DNA of 64,000 nt, from positions 55,914 to 119,913 of the forward strand of contig NZ_ABCM01000018.1 in NCBI RefSeq assembly GCF_000170795.1, written 5' to 3'. Every line of letters begins with the position of its first letter. The stretch's first letter is position 1. The notes below the pieces were generated by a model. The model had not been told where the DNA came from. It was given only the letters and a program-made list of their open reading frames with translations, and ran no database searches. The stretch comes from Pedobacter sp. BAL39 (lineage in GTDB: Bacteria > Bacteroidota > Bacteroidia > Sphingobacteriales > Sphingobacteriaceae). A program made the position numbers and the translations under genes. This document shows, one piece after another, positions 44,612-53,606 of this stretch.

Positions 44612-44656
44612 CAACCAATCTGGCAACTTTTTCGGCAATGGATGTGCGGAACTTTG
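44612..44656 (+). promoter_or_regulatory. Possible half-operator and -7 element before the second SDR gene
   Basis: TGGCAAC (44621-44627) matches one arm of the TTTGCCA-N2-TGGCAAA motif. If the missing arm is placed symmetrically, the centre (44619.5) is again exactly 33 bp from the centre of the -7-like GAACTTTG (44649-44656). The left arm (CAACCAA) is not conserved. The predicted transcription start is at the ATG, so the mRNA might be leaderless. Confidence 0.35.
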
Positions 44657-44660
44657 TGGT

Positions 44661-45401
44661 ATGGAAAATACCATCAAAGGAAAAGTAATTGCAATTACAG
44701 GTGCCAGTAGCGGTATCGGTGCAGCCATGGCGAGAATGTTGACTGCTAACGGAGCTAAAGTAGTGTTGGGCGCAAGGCGTGCCGACCGGTTAGTAGGCCT
44801 GGTGGCTCAAATTAAGGAAGATGGGGGCGAAGCCATCTGGATGGAAGTCGATGTCAAACAGCGGCATGACCTGATCCGGTTTGTTGAGCTTGCCAGTACA
44901 GAATATGGCGGACTAGATGTAATGATCAACAATGCGGGCATCAGCCATCTGGCACGCATCGATGAACTGGATGTGGCCGACTGGGAAGACATGATCGATG
45001 TCAACCTTAGGGGCACCTTATATGGCATTGCCGCTGCATTGTCGGTTTTTAAAAAACAAGGCAACGGTCACATCATCAATGTAATTTCCACATCGGGAAT
45101 CAAGATTGTTCCGCTGCAGGGCGTATATGCAGGGACGAAGAATGCTGTTCGCACAATCAGTGAAGCTTTGCGCCAAGAGTCGGCAGGCCGTTACCGGATT
45201 ACAGGGATTTCCCCAGGTATTGTGCGCACTGAATTTGTGGATGGTTTAAAAAATGCAGACATGAAAGCAGCTATTCAGGAAAAGATGGGGGATATAGGCA
45301 TTTCCGCAGATGACATTGCCAGGGCAGCTTTGTATGCCATCAGTCAGCCTGACCATGTCGATATCGGAGAAATGGTAATCCGTCCGACTGCGCAGGATTA
45401 A
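44661..45401 (+). CDS. Short-chain dehydrogenase/reductase (SDR)
   Basis: The 246-residue cytoplasmic protein has the classical SDR set: TGASSGIGAAM (NAD(P) binding), NNAG at the fourth strand, catalytic Ser in NVISTSGI, Y-x-x-x-K in YAGTKNAVR and PG in ISPGIVRTEF. GARRAD after the second strand suggests NADP(H). It resembles serine-3-dehydrogenase/YdfG-like enzymes in overall pattern, but the substrate is unknown. It lies 114 bp after the amidohydrolase and has a -7-like GAACTTTG just before its ATG, so it probably has its own promoter. Confidence 0.93.
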   Translation: MENTIKGKVIAITGASSGIGAAMARMLTANGAKVVLGARRADRLVGLVAQIKEDGGEAIWMEVDVKQRHDLIRFVELASTEYGGLDVMINNAGISHLARIDELDVADWEDMIDVNLRGTLYGIAAALSVFKKQGNGHIINVISTSGIKIVPLQGVYAGTKNAVRTISEALRQESAGRYRITGISPGIVRTEFVDGLKNADMKAAIQEKMGDIGISADDIARAALYAISQPDHVDIGEMVIRPTAQD

Positions 45402-45471
45402 TGTGATCTTAATCGTCTTATAAAGCACATTTACGGCAGTTCCAATTCTACTGACAACATCACCTGCTATT

Positions 45472-45511
45472 GAAAAAATAGCAAAAGGGCACTAGCATGC
45501 CCTTCTGCTAT
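45472..45511 (-). terminator. Terminator after AIM24 gene
   Basis: A 14-bp stem with one mismatch (45478-45491 with 45498-45511) and a 6-nt loop lies between the convergent SDR and AIM24 genes. On the minus strand it is followed by TTTTTT. Confidence 0.8.
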
Positions 45512-45525
45512 CTTAAGTACCGCTA

Positions 45526-46227
45526 TTATGATTTTGCAGCATATTTTACTTCTTCATAAGGTTGCACGAGCACCCATCCTTCACCCATAAATTCGAGTTG
45601 GAAAGATTCGCCACTGCCTCTGCCGATGAAAGAACCAAAGGTGAGGTTGGTTTTTATCTTTGGTGTCAGGTTCTCAGACCAGGCGACAGTTGCATTGGGA
45701 TCAGTGTATACCGGCTGTCCCGGAGTGACCTTCAGGAGGATTGGCTCCCCATGAGTGGTGATGGCGATGTATCCTGAACCGGATAATTTCACCTGAAATA
45801 AACCACCTGACATCATTCCAGCAATACTTTTGAGCATTTTGATCTCATTATGGATGCTGTCTTCCAGGGCCAATACGTCATTGCCATTGACAAATACTGA
45901 CTCATTCTGCAGTTTGATGATCTTTACCTTTTTCCCCTCATCAGCAAGGTATAACTTTCCGCTGCCTGTAGCATGCATCAATGAAGTGCCTTCACCTGAT
46001 ATGGCCTTCTTAAGTAAGCCACCAAGACCTTTGCTGAGCATACCTTCTCTCTTAAAGTCGATATTTCCGATATAAGCCACCATAGATCCAGCTTTCGCCA
46101 TGATTTTCTGATTTTTAAGGTTGACCTCCAGCATCGCAGGTTTCTCCAGCTCAAAGAAATCATTCTCATTAGGGTCTTCTGCTGCTTCCAGAATAAATTC
46201 ATTCAGGGTGTACTCTCTTTTTTCCAT
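45526..46227 (-). CDS. AIM24/TIGR00266-like protein
   Basis: I take the ATG at 46227, giving 233 residues; in-frame ATGs at 46248 and 46281 add short tails without conserved character. The protein has the beta-rich AIM24 pattern: MLEVNLKNQKIMAKAGSMVAYIGNIDFKREGMLSKGLGGLLKKAISGEGTSL, then ATGSGKLYLADEGKKV, and LTFGSFIGRGSGESFQLEFMGEGWVLVQPYE near the C-terminus. The fold is a trimeric beta-prism-like tryptophan-RNA-binding attenuator relative. The function in bacteria is not established. It is a single cytoplasmic gene. Confidence 0.9.
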   Translation of the reverse strand: MEKREYTLNEFILEAAEDPNENDFFELEKPAMLEVNLKNQKIMAKAGSMVAYIGNIDFKREGMLSKGLGGLLKKAISGEGTSLMHATGSGKLYLADEGKKVKIIKLQNESVFVNGNDVLALEDSIHNEIKMLKSIAGMMSGGLFQVKLSGSGYIAITTHGEPILLKVTPGQPVYTDPNATVAWSENLTPKIKTNLTFGSFIGRGSGESFQLEFMGEGWVLVQPYEEVKYAAKS

Positions 46228-46382
46228 CGTTAATTTGTTTAATTTCATAAGTTGGATAAATCTAAAATTAAAACTATACAATATCGAGTAATGCGATAAA
46301 AAAAATAATCTATGTCAATTTTAACACAGCAACTGATGTGCTTTGTTAATTTGTACCGAAGCGGGTACGCAGGGGAGTGTTG

Positions 46383-48881
46383 TTATTCAGCGACAATGGG
46401 TTTAGGTTTGAAATTCCTGTAAAAGGCGAACAGCCCTGCCAGCACCAGCAGGATGGAAGCGGCCAGAGAAATCTTGTCGCCAATCAGGTAAGCATCAGGT
46501 TCGAACTTAAACTCCAGCTGATGGGTGCCTGCCGGCAACTTTGCCGCCCGCAGAACGTAGTTGGCCCGAAGATAAGGTATAGATTTCCCATCCAGATAGG
46601 CATTCCATCCCTTGTCATACCATACTTCTGCAAATACCGCCAGCGCATCCGTTTTTGACTGATAATTGTAAGTCAGGTGATCCGGGTGATAGCTTTTCAT
46701 GATAATGCGGGCTGTAGTGTCCCTGTTAACAGGGAGTGCACCGATCTGGTTGCGGAATTTGTCATCCACAACTGCCGTGGAACCAGGTTTAAAATCGGTG
46801 ATGGCCTGCATTTCTTCATCTGCATTGCGCACGTATCTGATGTCGTTAACGAACCATGCATTTCCAAGTGCACCGGGTCTTCGGAGGGCCTTTGGTGCCG
46901 GACTGGTGCTGTCTGCAACGATCACGTACCTGGTATTCAACATATCCAGGATTGGCTCGTTTAGCTTACCATCAAACTGAGTGCTGATCAGTTCATCGTA
47001 TCGCCTTAATCTTGCCGAGTGACGGCCACCAACAGACTTGTGGAAATTTGAAGCCGTAGCATCAAAAAATGGATTTCCACGTGTAAGGTCAATGACCCTG
47101 AAGTCAAGGGCAGGATCTGCAATGGCGACCTGGTCGGCTGCGGTAGGTGTGGTACCCTGTTCCAGCTCGTATTTAGCGTAAAAATTGTCGTTGTTCAGGT
47201 ATCTCCGGTCAACAGGCCACATGTCTGCCAGGATGAGGAGGCCTATGATGATTGCTGTATTCTGGTTGCTGAGCTTTGCCTTCAGCAGGTACCACAGGGT
47301 GGCGAATCCGAGGCATACAAAGATGAGTGACCTAAGTGCATCCGCACGTGCCAGAGTGACGCGGTCGGCCACCAGACCATTGCCAATCACATTGGCCATA
47401 GCAGGATTGTTGCCGAATGCCTGACTCAGCTGACTGATGAACTGCTGGTGATCTGCAGTCTTGAAGCCGAATAATGCGGTCGGAACCAGCAACACCAGCA
47501 ATAAACCTCCGGCGGTAATGTAAAAGGAATAAACTAAATTTTTCTGAAGGTCTTTCCGTTTTTCCTTTTCTTCCATCAGCTCCTGCAGTGCGAGAAATGC
47601 CAGTAATGGAAAAAGAAATGCAGGAATGGCTAATGTAAAATCTACCGACCTGAACTTGTTATACATTGGGAAGTAATCAAGGAAAAGGTCTGAAACCAAA
47701 GGGAAGTTTTTGCCGAAGGACAGAAAGATGAAGAGGAATGAAGTAGAGATGATCCACCATTTGATGCGGTTATTTACGATAAATAAGCCGAGAACAAACA
47801 GGAAGATCACAATGGCACCAAAATACCATGACCCCACCGTACTTGGTTTGTCGCCCCAGTAGGGCCTGAGCACGTTTGCCTGGGTCAATTGTTCGACAAT
47901 CTGCTGCGCTTGTACCTCCTCAACGCCATTCTTTATCAATCCCTCTTTTACCGCCCTAGGTCCTTCAGGGAATTTACTGCTGGAAGAACCACCATAAAGG
48001 TTTGGGATGAGGAAAGTGCCAATCTCACCTACACCCTGACTATACTGATAGACATAACTGCGGTCCAGACCCGAGTCAGACTGGTTATTTTTCGGCGAAA
48101 GGTTTGCCTTGCCACGGATAGACTCCTGTCCATATTCCCAGGTGGACCAAAGGGTACCGGCATTGATCGCTACAGCCAGTACAGCGGACATTCCGAGATA
48201 ACTGAGGGCCACTAAATATCTGCGCATCCGGCCTGCAGCATAGGCATTGTAAAGTTCAATGAGCACCAGGATCATGATGGCCATAAACAGGTAATAGGTC
48301 ATCTGTATGTGGTTTGTCCTGATTTCAAGCGCCAGAAAAAAAGCGGTGAGCAGGCCTCCGGGAAATAGATACCTTCCTCCTCGTAAGGTTAACAGTATTG
48401 CCCCCAGCACCGGTGCAAAAAAGGCCATGGCCATGGCGTGGTTACTATGGCCTGCCAGTATATAAATGAAGTTATATGAGCTGAAAGTGAAGGCTATTGC
48501 ACCAGCTGCGGCGAGCCAGGGCTTCATTCTGAGCACACAAAGCAGAAAATAGGAGCCCAGAAAAAAGCAGAAGATGGTGTCAATGGGATCTGGAAATACC
48601 GTTTTCAGCAAGTCGATCACATAAGTGGTAATGTTGCCTGGATACTTGACCCAGATCTGAAAACTGGGCATCCCTCCAAACATTGAATTGGTCCAAAGCG
48701 GGCCTTCGCCGGTTTTGGCTTTGACGTCCATGATTTCTGTGGCCATCGCTTTTGCTTCCTGTACGTCGCCCTGGTAGAGTACCTTACCGCCCAGTGCTGG
48801 ACTAAAATAAATGCAGCAGAGCAGCAAAAAGATGCCAATGATGATCAAATGCTGGTAGTTGGAGGAAAACCACTTCTTCAT
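46383..48881 (-). CDS. YfhO-like polytopic membrane protein
   Basis: From the ATG at 48881 the protein has 832 residues; the 32-residue extension to 48977 covers the promoter. It has an N-terminal transmembrane helix followed by a large periplasmic loop and about twelve further helices. The C-terminal extracytoplasmic domain (about 560-770; VDRRYLNNDNFYAKYELEQGTTP, FDATASNFHKSVGGRHSARLRRYDELI) ends with a last helix. These features match the YfhO family, membrane glycosyltransferase-fold (GT-C) relatives. In Firmicutes YfhO transfers sugars to lipoteichoic acid; the acceptor here is unknown. It has its own promoter (TATATTTG). Confidence 0.9.
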   Translation of the reverse strand: MKKWFSSNYQHLIIIGIFLLLCCIYFSPALGGKVLYQGDVQEAKAMATEIMDVKAKTGEGPLWTNSMFGGMPSFQIWVKYPGNITTYVIDLLKTVFPDPIDTIFCFFLGSYFLLCVLRMKPWLAAAGAIAFTFSSYNFIYILAGHSNHAMAMAFFAPVLGAILLTLRGGRYLFPGGLLTAFFLALEIRTNHIQMTYYLFMAIMILVLIELYNAYAAGRMRRYLVALSYLGMSAVLAVAINAGTLWSTWEYGQESIRGKANLSPKNNQSDSGLDRSYVYQYSQGVGEIGTFLIPNLYGGSSSSKFPEGPRAVKEGLIKNGVEEVQAQQIVEQLTQANVLRPYWGDKPSTVGSWYFGAIVIFLFVLGLFIVNNRIKWWIISTSFLFIFLSFGKNFPLVSDLFLDYFPMYNKFRSVDFTLAIPAFLFPLLAFLALQELMEEKEKRKDLQKNLVYSFYITAGGLLLVLLVPTALFGFKTADHQQFISQLSQAFGNNPAMANVIGNGLVADRVTLARADALRSLIFVCLGFATLWYLLKAKLSNQNTAIIIGLLILADMWPVDRRYLNNDNFYAKYELEQGTTPTAADQVAIADPALDFRVIDLTRGNPFFDATASNFHKSVGGRHSARLRRYDELISTQFDGKLNEPILDMLNTRYVIVADSTSPAPKALRRPGALGNAWFVNDIRYVRNADEEMQAITDFKPGSTAVVDDKFRNQIGALPVNRDTTARIIMKSYHPDHLTYNYQSKTDALAVFAEVWYDKGWNAYLDGKSIPYLRANYVLRAAKLPAGTHQLEFKFEPDAYLIGDKISLAASILLVLAGLFAFYRNFKPKPIVAE

Positions 48882-48903
48882 GTAACAGGTTTTTAAGTTT
48901 TGC

Positions 48904-48911
48904 CAAATATA
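48904..48911 (-). promoter_or_regulatory. -7 element of the YfhO gene
   Basis: TATATTTG on the minus strand is a perfect TAnnTTTG. The predicted start lies near 48899, about 18 bases before the ATG. No clear TTTG stands at -33. Confidence 0.5.
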
Positions 48912-49113
48912 CAAGCCTGTGCCATGTATGTCCCATATCCAGGGATATAATTGTATTTTGAATTTAAAAAGATACAATTTGGTGAAAACTATACAAATCA
49001 GGCCGTCCGTACCATTTCCCTGTTAATGAGATAAAATTACTGATTATCCCTTTTGAACGGGGTGGCAAAAGTTATCCAAATATCCTGATGACGGAATTGA
49101 AGGTAATCTGCGT

Positions 49114-49155
49114 AAAAAAAAATGCCCTCAGAAAGCTATCAACTTTCTGAGGGCA
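49114..49155 (-). terminator. Terminator of the small membrane protein gene
   Basis: A perfect 13-bp stem (TGCCCTCAGAAAG with CTTTCTGAGGGCA) with a 7-nt loop is followed on the minus strand by nine T residues. Confidence 0.93.
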
Positions 49156-49176
49156 GGTAAAAGGGTGTTTATGATT

Positions 49177-49329
49177 TTAAGCGGCCCTTCGGATGACGCC
49201 AACTATAACTGCAATGATGGCAATTACAATAAGTGTATGAATGATTCCGCCGGTATAAAAACCGCCTAAAAAACTAATGGCCCATATGATGACCAGGATA
49301 ACAGCGATGACATAAAGTAGATTTCCCAT
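49177..49329 (-). CDS. lmo0937-like 50-residue membrane protein
   Basis: The frame encodes 50 residues: MGNLLYVIAVILVIIWAISF, then LGGFYTGGIIHTLIVIAIIA, then VIVGVIRRAA. It has two hydrophobic helices joined by a Gly-rich turn (FLGGFYTGGIIH) and a basic end. This is the lmo0937-type (YtxH-neighbour, DUF5670-like) pattern found widely in Bacteroidota, often as abundant stress-induced small proteins. A perfect terminator follows within 25 bases, which supports a real gene too short for most gene finders. Its exact role is unknown. Confidence 0.85.
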   Translation of the reverse strand: MGNLLYVIAVILVIIWAISFLGGFYTGGIIHTLIVIAIIAVIVGVIRRAA

Positions 49330-49427
49330 AGTGTGTAGATTTTGTTTAATAATTTAAGATGTATACTAAACTAACTGTTCTCGCGGCGATTTGTTTTAAA
49401 ATTTGCTCCAGGCTATTTCCTGAGCAG

Positions 49428-49751
49428 TCAGTTTAGCTCATCGTCATCATCGTCAAGGCCGAGCTCGTCATCATCAAAGTTGAGGTCATCGTCAACCTCA
49501 GGTTCGTAATCATCCTCCTCTATATCATCACCAGTAGGGAAATCGTCGTCATCCTCATCATCTTCCGGATCTATGTCTGGATCCTGATGAAAGGCGGGGT
49601 CTAGCTCGTCTGTTTCTCCGGTTATGGCGGGGTCAACAATGACCGTTTGCTGATCTTCGGCAGATGAATAAGAATCATGGTCGTTGGTGGGAATGAGGCG
49701 GTCCTGGATCTCGTGGACGCTCTCCTCAATAATTTGTTCTTTAGTTTCCAT
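49428..49751 (-). CDS. Acidic low-complexity protein
   Basis: I place the start at 49751, giving 107 residues that begin METKEQIIEESVHEIQDR. The frame extends upstream to 49892 but that part lacks coding character. The C-terminal half is almost entirely Asp and Glu with scattered Pro, Tyr and Leu, so the protein should be strongly acidic and disordered. No family is recognised. It stands 98 bp upstream of the lmo0937-like gene on the same strand. A role as a stress-related or binding protein is conceivable but not shown. Confidence 0.65.
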   Translation of the reverse strand: METKEQIIEESVHEIQDRLIPTNDHDSYSSAEDQQTVIVDPAITGETDELDPAFHQDPDIDPEDDEDDDDFPTGDDIEEDDYEPEVDDDLNFDDDELGLDDDDDELN

Positions 49752-50008
49752 AACATTTGTCTTTAGTAGTAAAAAAGAGGAATGCGAATTCAATGTATAG
49801 AGGTAACAATCCAGAAACAGAAGTGTTTGTGTTGGGATTACAGTTGATAAAGAAAATATCTGCAAAAAAAATGAAACAAATAATATCTGCAAAAGGAGTG
49901 AAACAAATGCTGTGTTTCAGCTGTAATTAGTGCGAAGGAAAAGAAGACATTCATAAAAGGCAGATAACCACGATTTTCATAAATAGGGTCTTTCTAAATT
50001 ACGATACC

Positions 50009-50635
50009 ATGGAAACAAATAATGAGCACGATCAAACTGGAGATAGCCATGTACCTCTTCAGCAGACAGGATCGGAAATGAATGCTACAGCTGAGCTTGA
50101 GCTGGGCTCTGAAGCAGAAGCGGTATACTTTTTTCAAACCGTCAAAGCGCGTTTACTGGATGTCAACCGCTGGAAGGAAATTGCCGGGGCGGCAACGGCA
50201 GACTTCATGCTGACGGATGCTGGCGGGAAGCCCGTAAGCCGGATGGCAACCGGAGGGGACCACATTAAGATTGATATTCCAGGCCCCGGGCCCCGCGCTG
50301 GAGGTGGATTTGATTGGGTGACAATAGAAGAAATCCGGCTGCAGGAACTCGATGATGTGGAAATACTGAGCATGACGGCCCGTCCATCAGCCAATCCTTT
50401 GTCAGATCAGGATGAAACGGCCCATTTTTTGAAGGACACAGCAACCTCTACTTTTCAGGTAAAACGAATTGGCACCCGGATATATGCAGAGGAGCACGGA
50501 CGTAATGAAGTGCCGAATACTGAAACTGACCATCAAATTGATAACCTGCGCAATACCTTTGTAGGCTGGGCTGCAAAAATTGGCTTTTCGTATCCGCAGT
50601 GGAAAGCGTTGGTGGACGGATTGCTCAAGCAATAA
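50009..50635 (+). CDS. Hypothetical cytoplasmic protein, possibly SRPBCC-like
   Basis: The 208-residue product has no signal peptide or membrane helix. A Gln/Glu-rich N-terminus leads to LDVNRWKEIAGAATADFMLTDAGG and then a beta-rich middle (GGDHIKIDIPGPGPRAGGGFDWVTIEEIRLQE). A C-terminal amphipathic helix (QIDNLRNTFVGWAAKIGFSYPQWKALVDGLL) closes it. The W-x-E-start, antiparallel sheet and final long helix recall the START/SRPBCC fold of lipid- or polyketide-binding proteins, but no motif proves this. It may be co-transcribed with the membrane protein starting 38 bp downstream. Confidence 0.7.
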   Translation: METNNEHDQTGDSHVPLQQTGSEMNATAELELGSEAEAVYFFQTVKARLLDVNRWKEIAGAATADFMLTDAGGKPVSRMATGGDHIKIDIPGPGPRAGGGFDWVTIEEIRLQELDDVEILSMTARPSANPLSDQDETAHFLKDTATSTFQVKRIGTRIYAEEHGRNEVPNTETDHQIDNLRNTFVGWAAKIGFSYPQWKALVDGLLKQ

Positions 50636-50673
50636 AATGCTCAAATGTTAAAAACAAAAATATAGTCATACTT

Positions 50674-51672
50674 ATGTCGTTGAAAACTCTCACGAAAACA
50701 CAATGGAAAATAGAACAGGACCGGGTGCTGATCTACCCTCACGGTTTATTTCATATCCTGGCAGCGGTGCTGGCAATGCTGTTCAGCGGGCTGATACTGG
50801 TATATGTGAGTTATCAGAATACCACGATGCTCGATTCCTTACCTCTTGTTTTTCTGATGTTTTTCGTTGTACTGCTGTTTTGGGCATTTGCGGGCACCTA
50901 CATCGAATTCGATAACCGTAAAGGGCGAATGCGTAAAGTTGTAATGGGCGTATTGCCTACCTCTAATATTGCTTTTAAGGAATTACAGGGAATCAATGTC
51001 GTAAGCCATTTAGCGGGGGGATACAATTACCGTCTGTTTAGAAAGGATGCAAGGTATGGGAAAGGGATAGTTGTTTCATCCGGTTATTCCAAAAATGATG
51101 ATCCCAATGCAATTGCTTTTGTGGAGGAGGCGGTGCCGGTCATACATGGTTATATGGATCAGCACGACTCTGCAGCGACTTATGTAGTGGAGCCAATTAC
51201 CAGTTATCGCTTCTTTAAGGAGGAGAATGGTGTTTTTGCCGTCAAGACAAAAAAAATTGGAGCGATCATTTTCGCATTGTTCTTTATAGGTCTTGGCGTA
51301 TGGCTGCTTACCATTCCGGTCAACGGTGTGATGGGAACGGTCATCATGATCCTTTTCATGTTTCTACTAGGGGCTATATTTCTCAATGCAGCTTTTACGA
51401 GGACTATGGTAAATCCTACAGATCAGACCATCAAAAGAACTGGATTGTTGCCTTTCTTTAATAAGATGTATCATTTTGAAAACTTTGTTGGCATTCAGAC
51501 CGTGCGTCAGAGCATTAACTTTGTGTATTCAGGTACGATCATCAATATGCACTTTGAAATACCCGGAAAGACTGGTAAGCAGGGTGTTTTTTCTATTGCT
51601 ACCCGCAGAAGAAGTTCGAGCATTGAGCGTTTCATTCAGGAGCTTTATCAGATTATGAACCTGAAAAGTTAA
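50674..51672 (+). CDS. Four-helix membrane protein, unknown
   Basis: From the ATG at 50674 the protein has 332 residues. Hydrophobic segments lie at about 21-42, 50-72, 197-218 and 222-246, so two helical hairpins flank a soluble middle domain. A C-terminal cytoplasmic part (about 250-332) contains repeated beta-like stretches (HFENFVGIQTVRQSINFVYSGTIINMHFEIP) and an Arg-rich RRRSSSIERF. I do not recognise the family. It follows the hypothetical 50009 gene and precedes a kinase gene with its own promoter. Confidence 0.75.
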   Translation: MSLKTLTKTQWKIEQDRVLIYPHGLFHILAAVLAMLFSGLILVYVSYQNTTMLDSLPLVFLMFFVVLLFWAFAGTYIEFDNRKGRMRKVVMGVLPTSNIAFKELQGINVVSHLAGGYNYRLFRKDARYGKGIVVSSGYSKNDDPNAIAFVEEAVPVIHGYMDQHDSAATYVVEPITSYRFFKEENGVFAVKTKKIGAIIFALFFIGLGVWLLTIPVNGVMGTVIMILFMFLLGAIFLNAAFTRTMVNPTDQTIKRTGLLPFFNKMYHFENFVGIQTVRQSINFVYSGTIINMHFEIPGKTGKQGVFSIATRRRSSSIERFIQELYQIMNLKS

Positions 51673-51708
51673 TTCGGAGAAAAAAGCCGGAAACGCTCCC
51701 TTAGTATT

Positions 51709-51716
51709 TAACTTTG
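51709..51716 (+). promoter_or_regulatory. -7 element of the hybrid kinase gene
   Basis: TAACTTTG is a perfect TAnnTTTG match. The predicted start lies near 51721, about 46 bases before the ATG. No TTTG stands at the -33 position. Confidence 0.45.
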
Positions 51717-51766
51717 CAAGAATGAGAAGCGGCCCTGATGAAGTGGTCTGCATAAATAACTATTGA

Positions 51767-53497
51767 ATGTCTGGCAAAATCTTTCAGAAAGTAAGTGCTT
51801 TATTTCCTCCCTACGAAGGTACATTGATAGAAAAAGCGCAGTTGAGACTGTTTTACCTTATGCTTGGTGCAAATGTATTGAAAGGTACAGTGTATCTTGC
51901 AGATGCAGTGATGGCGCATCAGGGAGAGGGCAGCATGCGGGCCCTCAGACTGATCATCACCTCTTTATTATTGATTGCCATTCTTCGCAGATTTCCAAAG
52001 ATTGCGCGCTGGGGAATCCACTACGCTGTTCTTGCAACCATTCTTCATATATATTACAGGGTGTTCAACCGGGACATCGGTGCAGATCCCATTGCGCTTC
52101 AGGCTATTTTTATGGTGGTCATTTCCGCTTTTTATGGTTTAAATAAGCGCTGGGGAGCCGTTTATACTGTCGTTGCCGCCTTATCACTGATCCTCAGTCA
52201 TTATATTAGCTTTCGGTGGACCGGGCTTCATCCACTACCGCAGGGATTAAATGATGTATACATCGTGATCAATTTTCTGGTGATCCTGATTGCGCATGTT
52301 TATTTTCATGGAGTGCTATTCAACACGATACATGAAAAAGATGCATTAAATGAGGAGTTGGCAAGGGTGGCGGATGAAAAAACCAGTTTTTTATCTACGA
52401 TGTCTCATGAGCTGCGGACGCCGTTGAATGCAGTAATCGGTATTGCCGGGCTGCTGACCAGGAATAATCAGGATCCGGCACAGAAAGAACATCTCGATAT
52501 ACTTAAATTTTCTGCGGAGGGGCTTGTCAGGCTCATTAATGATGTGCTCGATGTCAATAAAATGGAATCTGGCAAGCTGGAACTAGAGTCTGTTCCATTT
52601 AATTTATACCAGTTATTAAAGAGTGTTTCCGGAAGTATGGTCCAGGGGGCTGAAGAAAAGTCCATCCAGTTTGCAGCTGATATTGACAGAAAACTGGAAG
52701 GGAGACAATTCATTGGTGATCCTACCAGGTTGAGCCAGATCATTTATAATCTGGTCGGCAACGCGATTAAGTTTACCAACTTTGGAGCGGTGACATTGCG
52801 GGCAAACCTATTGCGGCAGCTGGATGACCAATACATCATTCGTTTTGAAATAGAAGATACCGGCATCGGCATTACAAAGCGTCAACAAGAGAAAATTTTT
52901 GATCCTTATGTCCAGGCATCAGAAACTACCACCCGTAATTTCGGAGGTACAGGTCTTGGTCTGACAATTGTCAAACAGCTGGTGTTGATGTTCGGCAGTG
53001 AAATCCATATCAACAGCAAGCCTGGTTTTGGCACTACGTTTTATTTCGATATTGTGTTTAAAGAGCATTTAACGCCGATGTCCGATAATACCGGTAAAGA
53101 TCCTGAAGAGGGGCAGGATCTGAGTAAACTCAGGATATTACTGGCAGAAGATCATGCCATGAACATCTTTTTTATGCGACAGTTGTTCAAACAGTGGCAT
53201 ATTCAGGCCGACATTGTCGAAAATGGTATGGAGGTAATCAACTTATTGAAGGAAAAAAATTATGATCTCCTGCTGCTGGATCTTCATATGCCGGTAATGG
53301 ACGGTTGGGAAACGGTGAAAAATATCAGGGAAATGAATGATCCTGAAAAAGCAGAAATTTACATTATCGCATTGACGGGGTCAGTTTCAGCTGACATCCA
53401 GGAAAGGATTGTGGATGCCGGCATGAACGATTATCTTTCCAAACCCTTCCAAATGGATGATTTGAAATTGAAACTGCTCGGAAGATTGGCTAAGTGA
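51767..53497 (+). CDS. Hybrid sensor histidine kinase/response regulator
   Basis: The 576-residue protein has an N-terminal membrane module of five or six helices (about 28-185), a short coiled coil, and HisKA with the acceptor His near 214 (SHELRTPLNAVIG). HATPase_c follows (NAIKFT, DTGIGI, GGTGLGLTI), then a C-terminal receiver with acceptor Asp505 (LLLLDLHMPVMDGW) and Lys in YLSKPFQ. The sensor module resembles the multi-helix type of kinases that sense the membrane or small molecules, and no periplasmic domain is present. No cognate output gene adjoins it, so the phosphorelay partner lies elsewhere. Confidence 0.94.
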   Translation: MSGKIFQKVSALFPPYEGTLIEKAQLRLFYLMLGANVLKGTVYLADAVMAHQGEGSMRALRLIITSLLLIAILRRFPKIARWGIHYAVLATILHIYYRVFNRDIGADPIALQAIFMVVISAFYGLNKRWGAVYTVVAALSLILSHYISFRWTGLHPLPQGLNDVYIVINFLVILIAHVYFHGVLFNTIHEKDALNEELARVADEKTSFLSTMSHELRTPLNAVIGIAGLLTRNNQDPAQKEHLDILKFSAEGLVRLINDVLDVNKMESGKLELESVPFNLYQLLKSVSGSMVQGAEEKSIQFAADIDRKLEGRQFIGDPTRLSQIIYNLVGNAIKFTNFGAVTLRANLLRQLDDQYIIRFEIEDTGIGITKRQQEKIFDPYVQASETTTRNFGGTGLGLTIVKQLVLMFGSEIHINSKPGFGTTFYFDIVFKEHLTPMSDNTGKDPEEGQDLSKLRILLAEDHAMNIFFMRQLFKQWHIQADIVENGMEVINLLKEKNYDLLLLDLHMPVMDGWETVKNIREMNDPEKAEIYIIALTGSVSADIQERIVDAGMNDYLSKPFQMDDLKLKLLGRLAK

Positions 53498-53606
53498 CCT
53501 TAATTCTATATCGCTATTGTTACTCCCTTTACAATTGGTTTTAAGTATGCATAGTGGTATTTTGCAGAATTGAAACTCTTGCCATGTTTTATTCCTTAAC
53601 TCGCTT

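Noticed and set aside
48896..48911. TTTTGCCAAATATA before the YfhO gene as a TTTGCCA operator
   Set aside because: Only one arm matches, and on the gene's strand the sequence is explained by the -7 element TATATTTG.
49428..49892. Longer version of the acidic protein starting at 49892
   Set aside because: The first 47 residues are a hydrophobic, non-coding-like translation of AT-rich DNA; the ATG at 49751 gives a coherent acidic protein.
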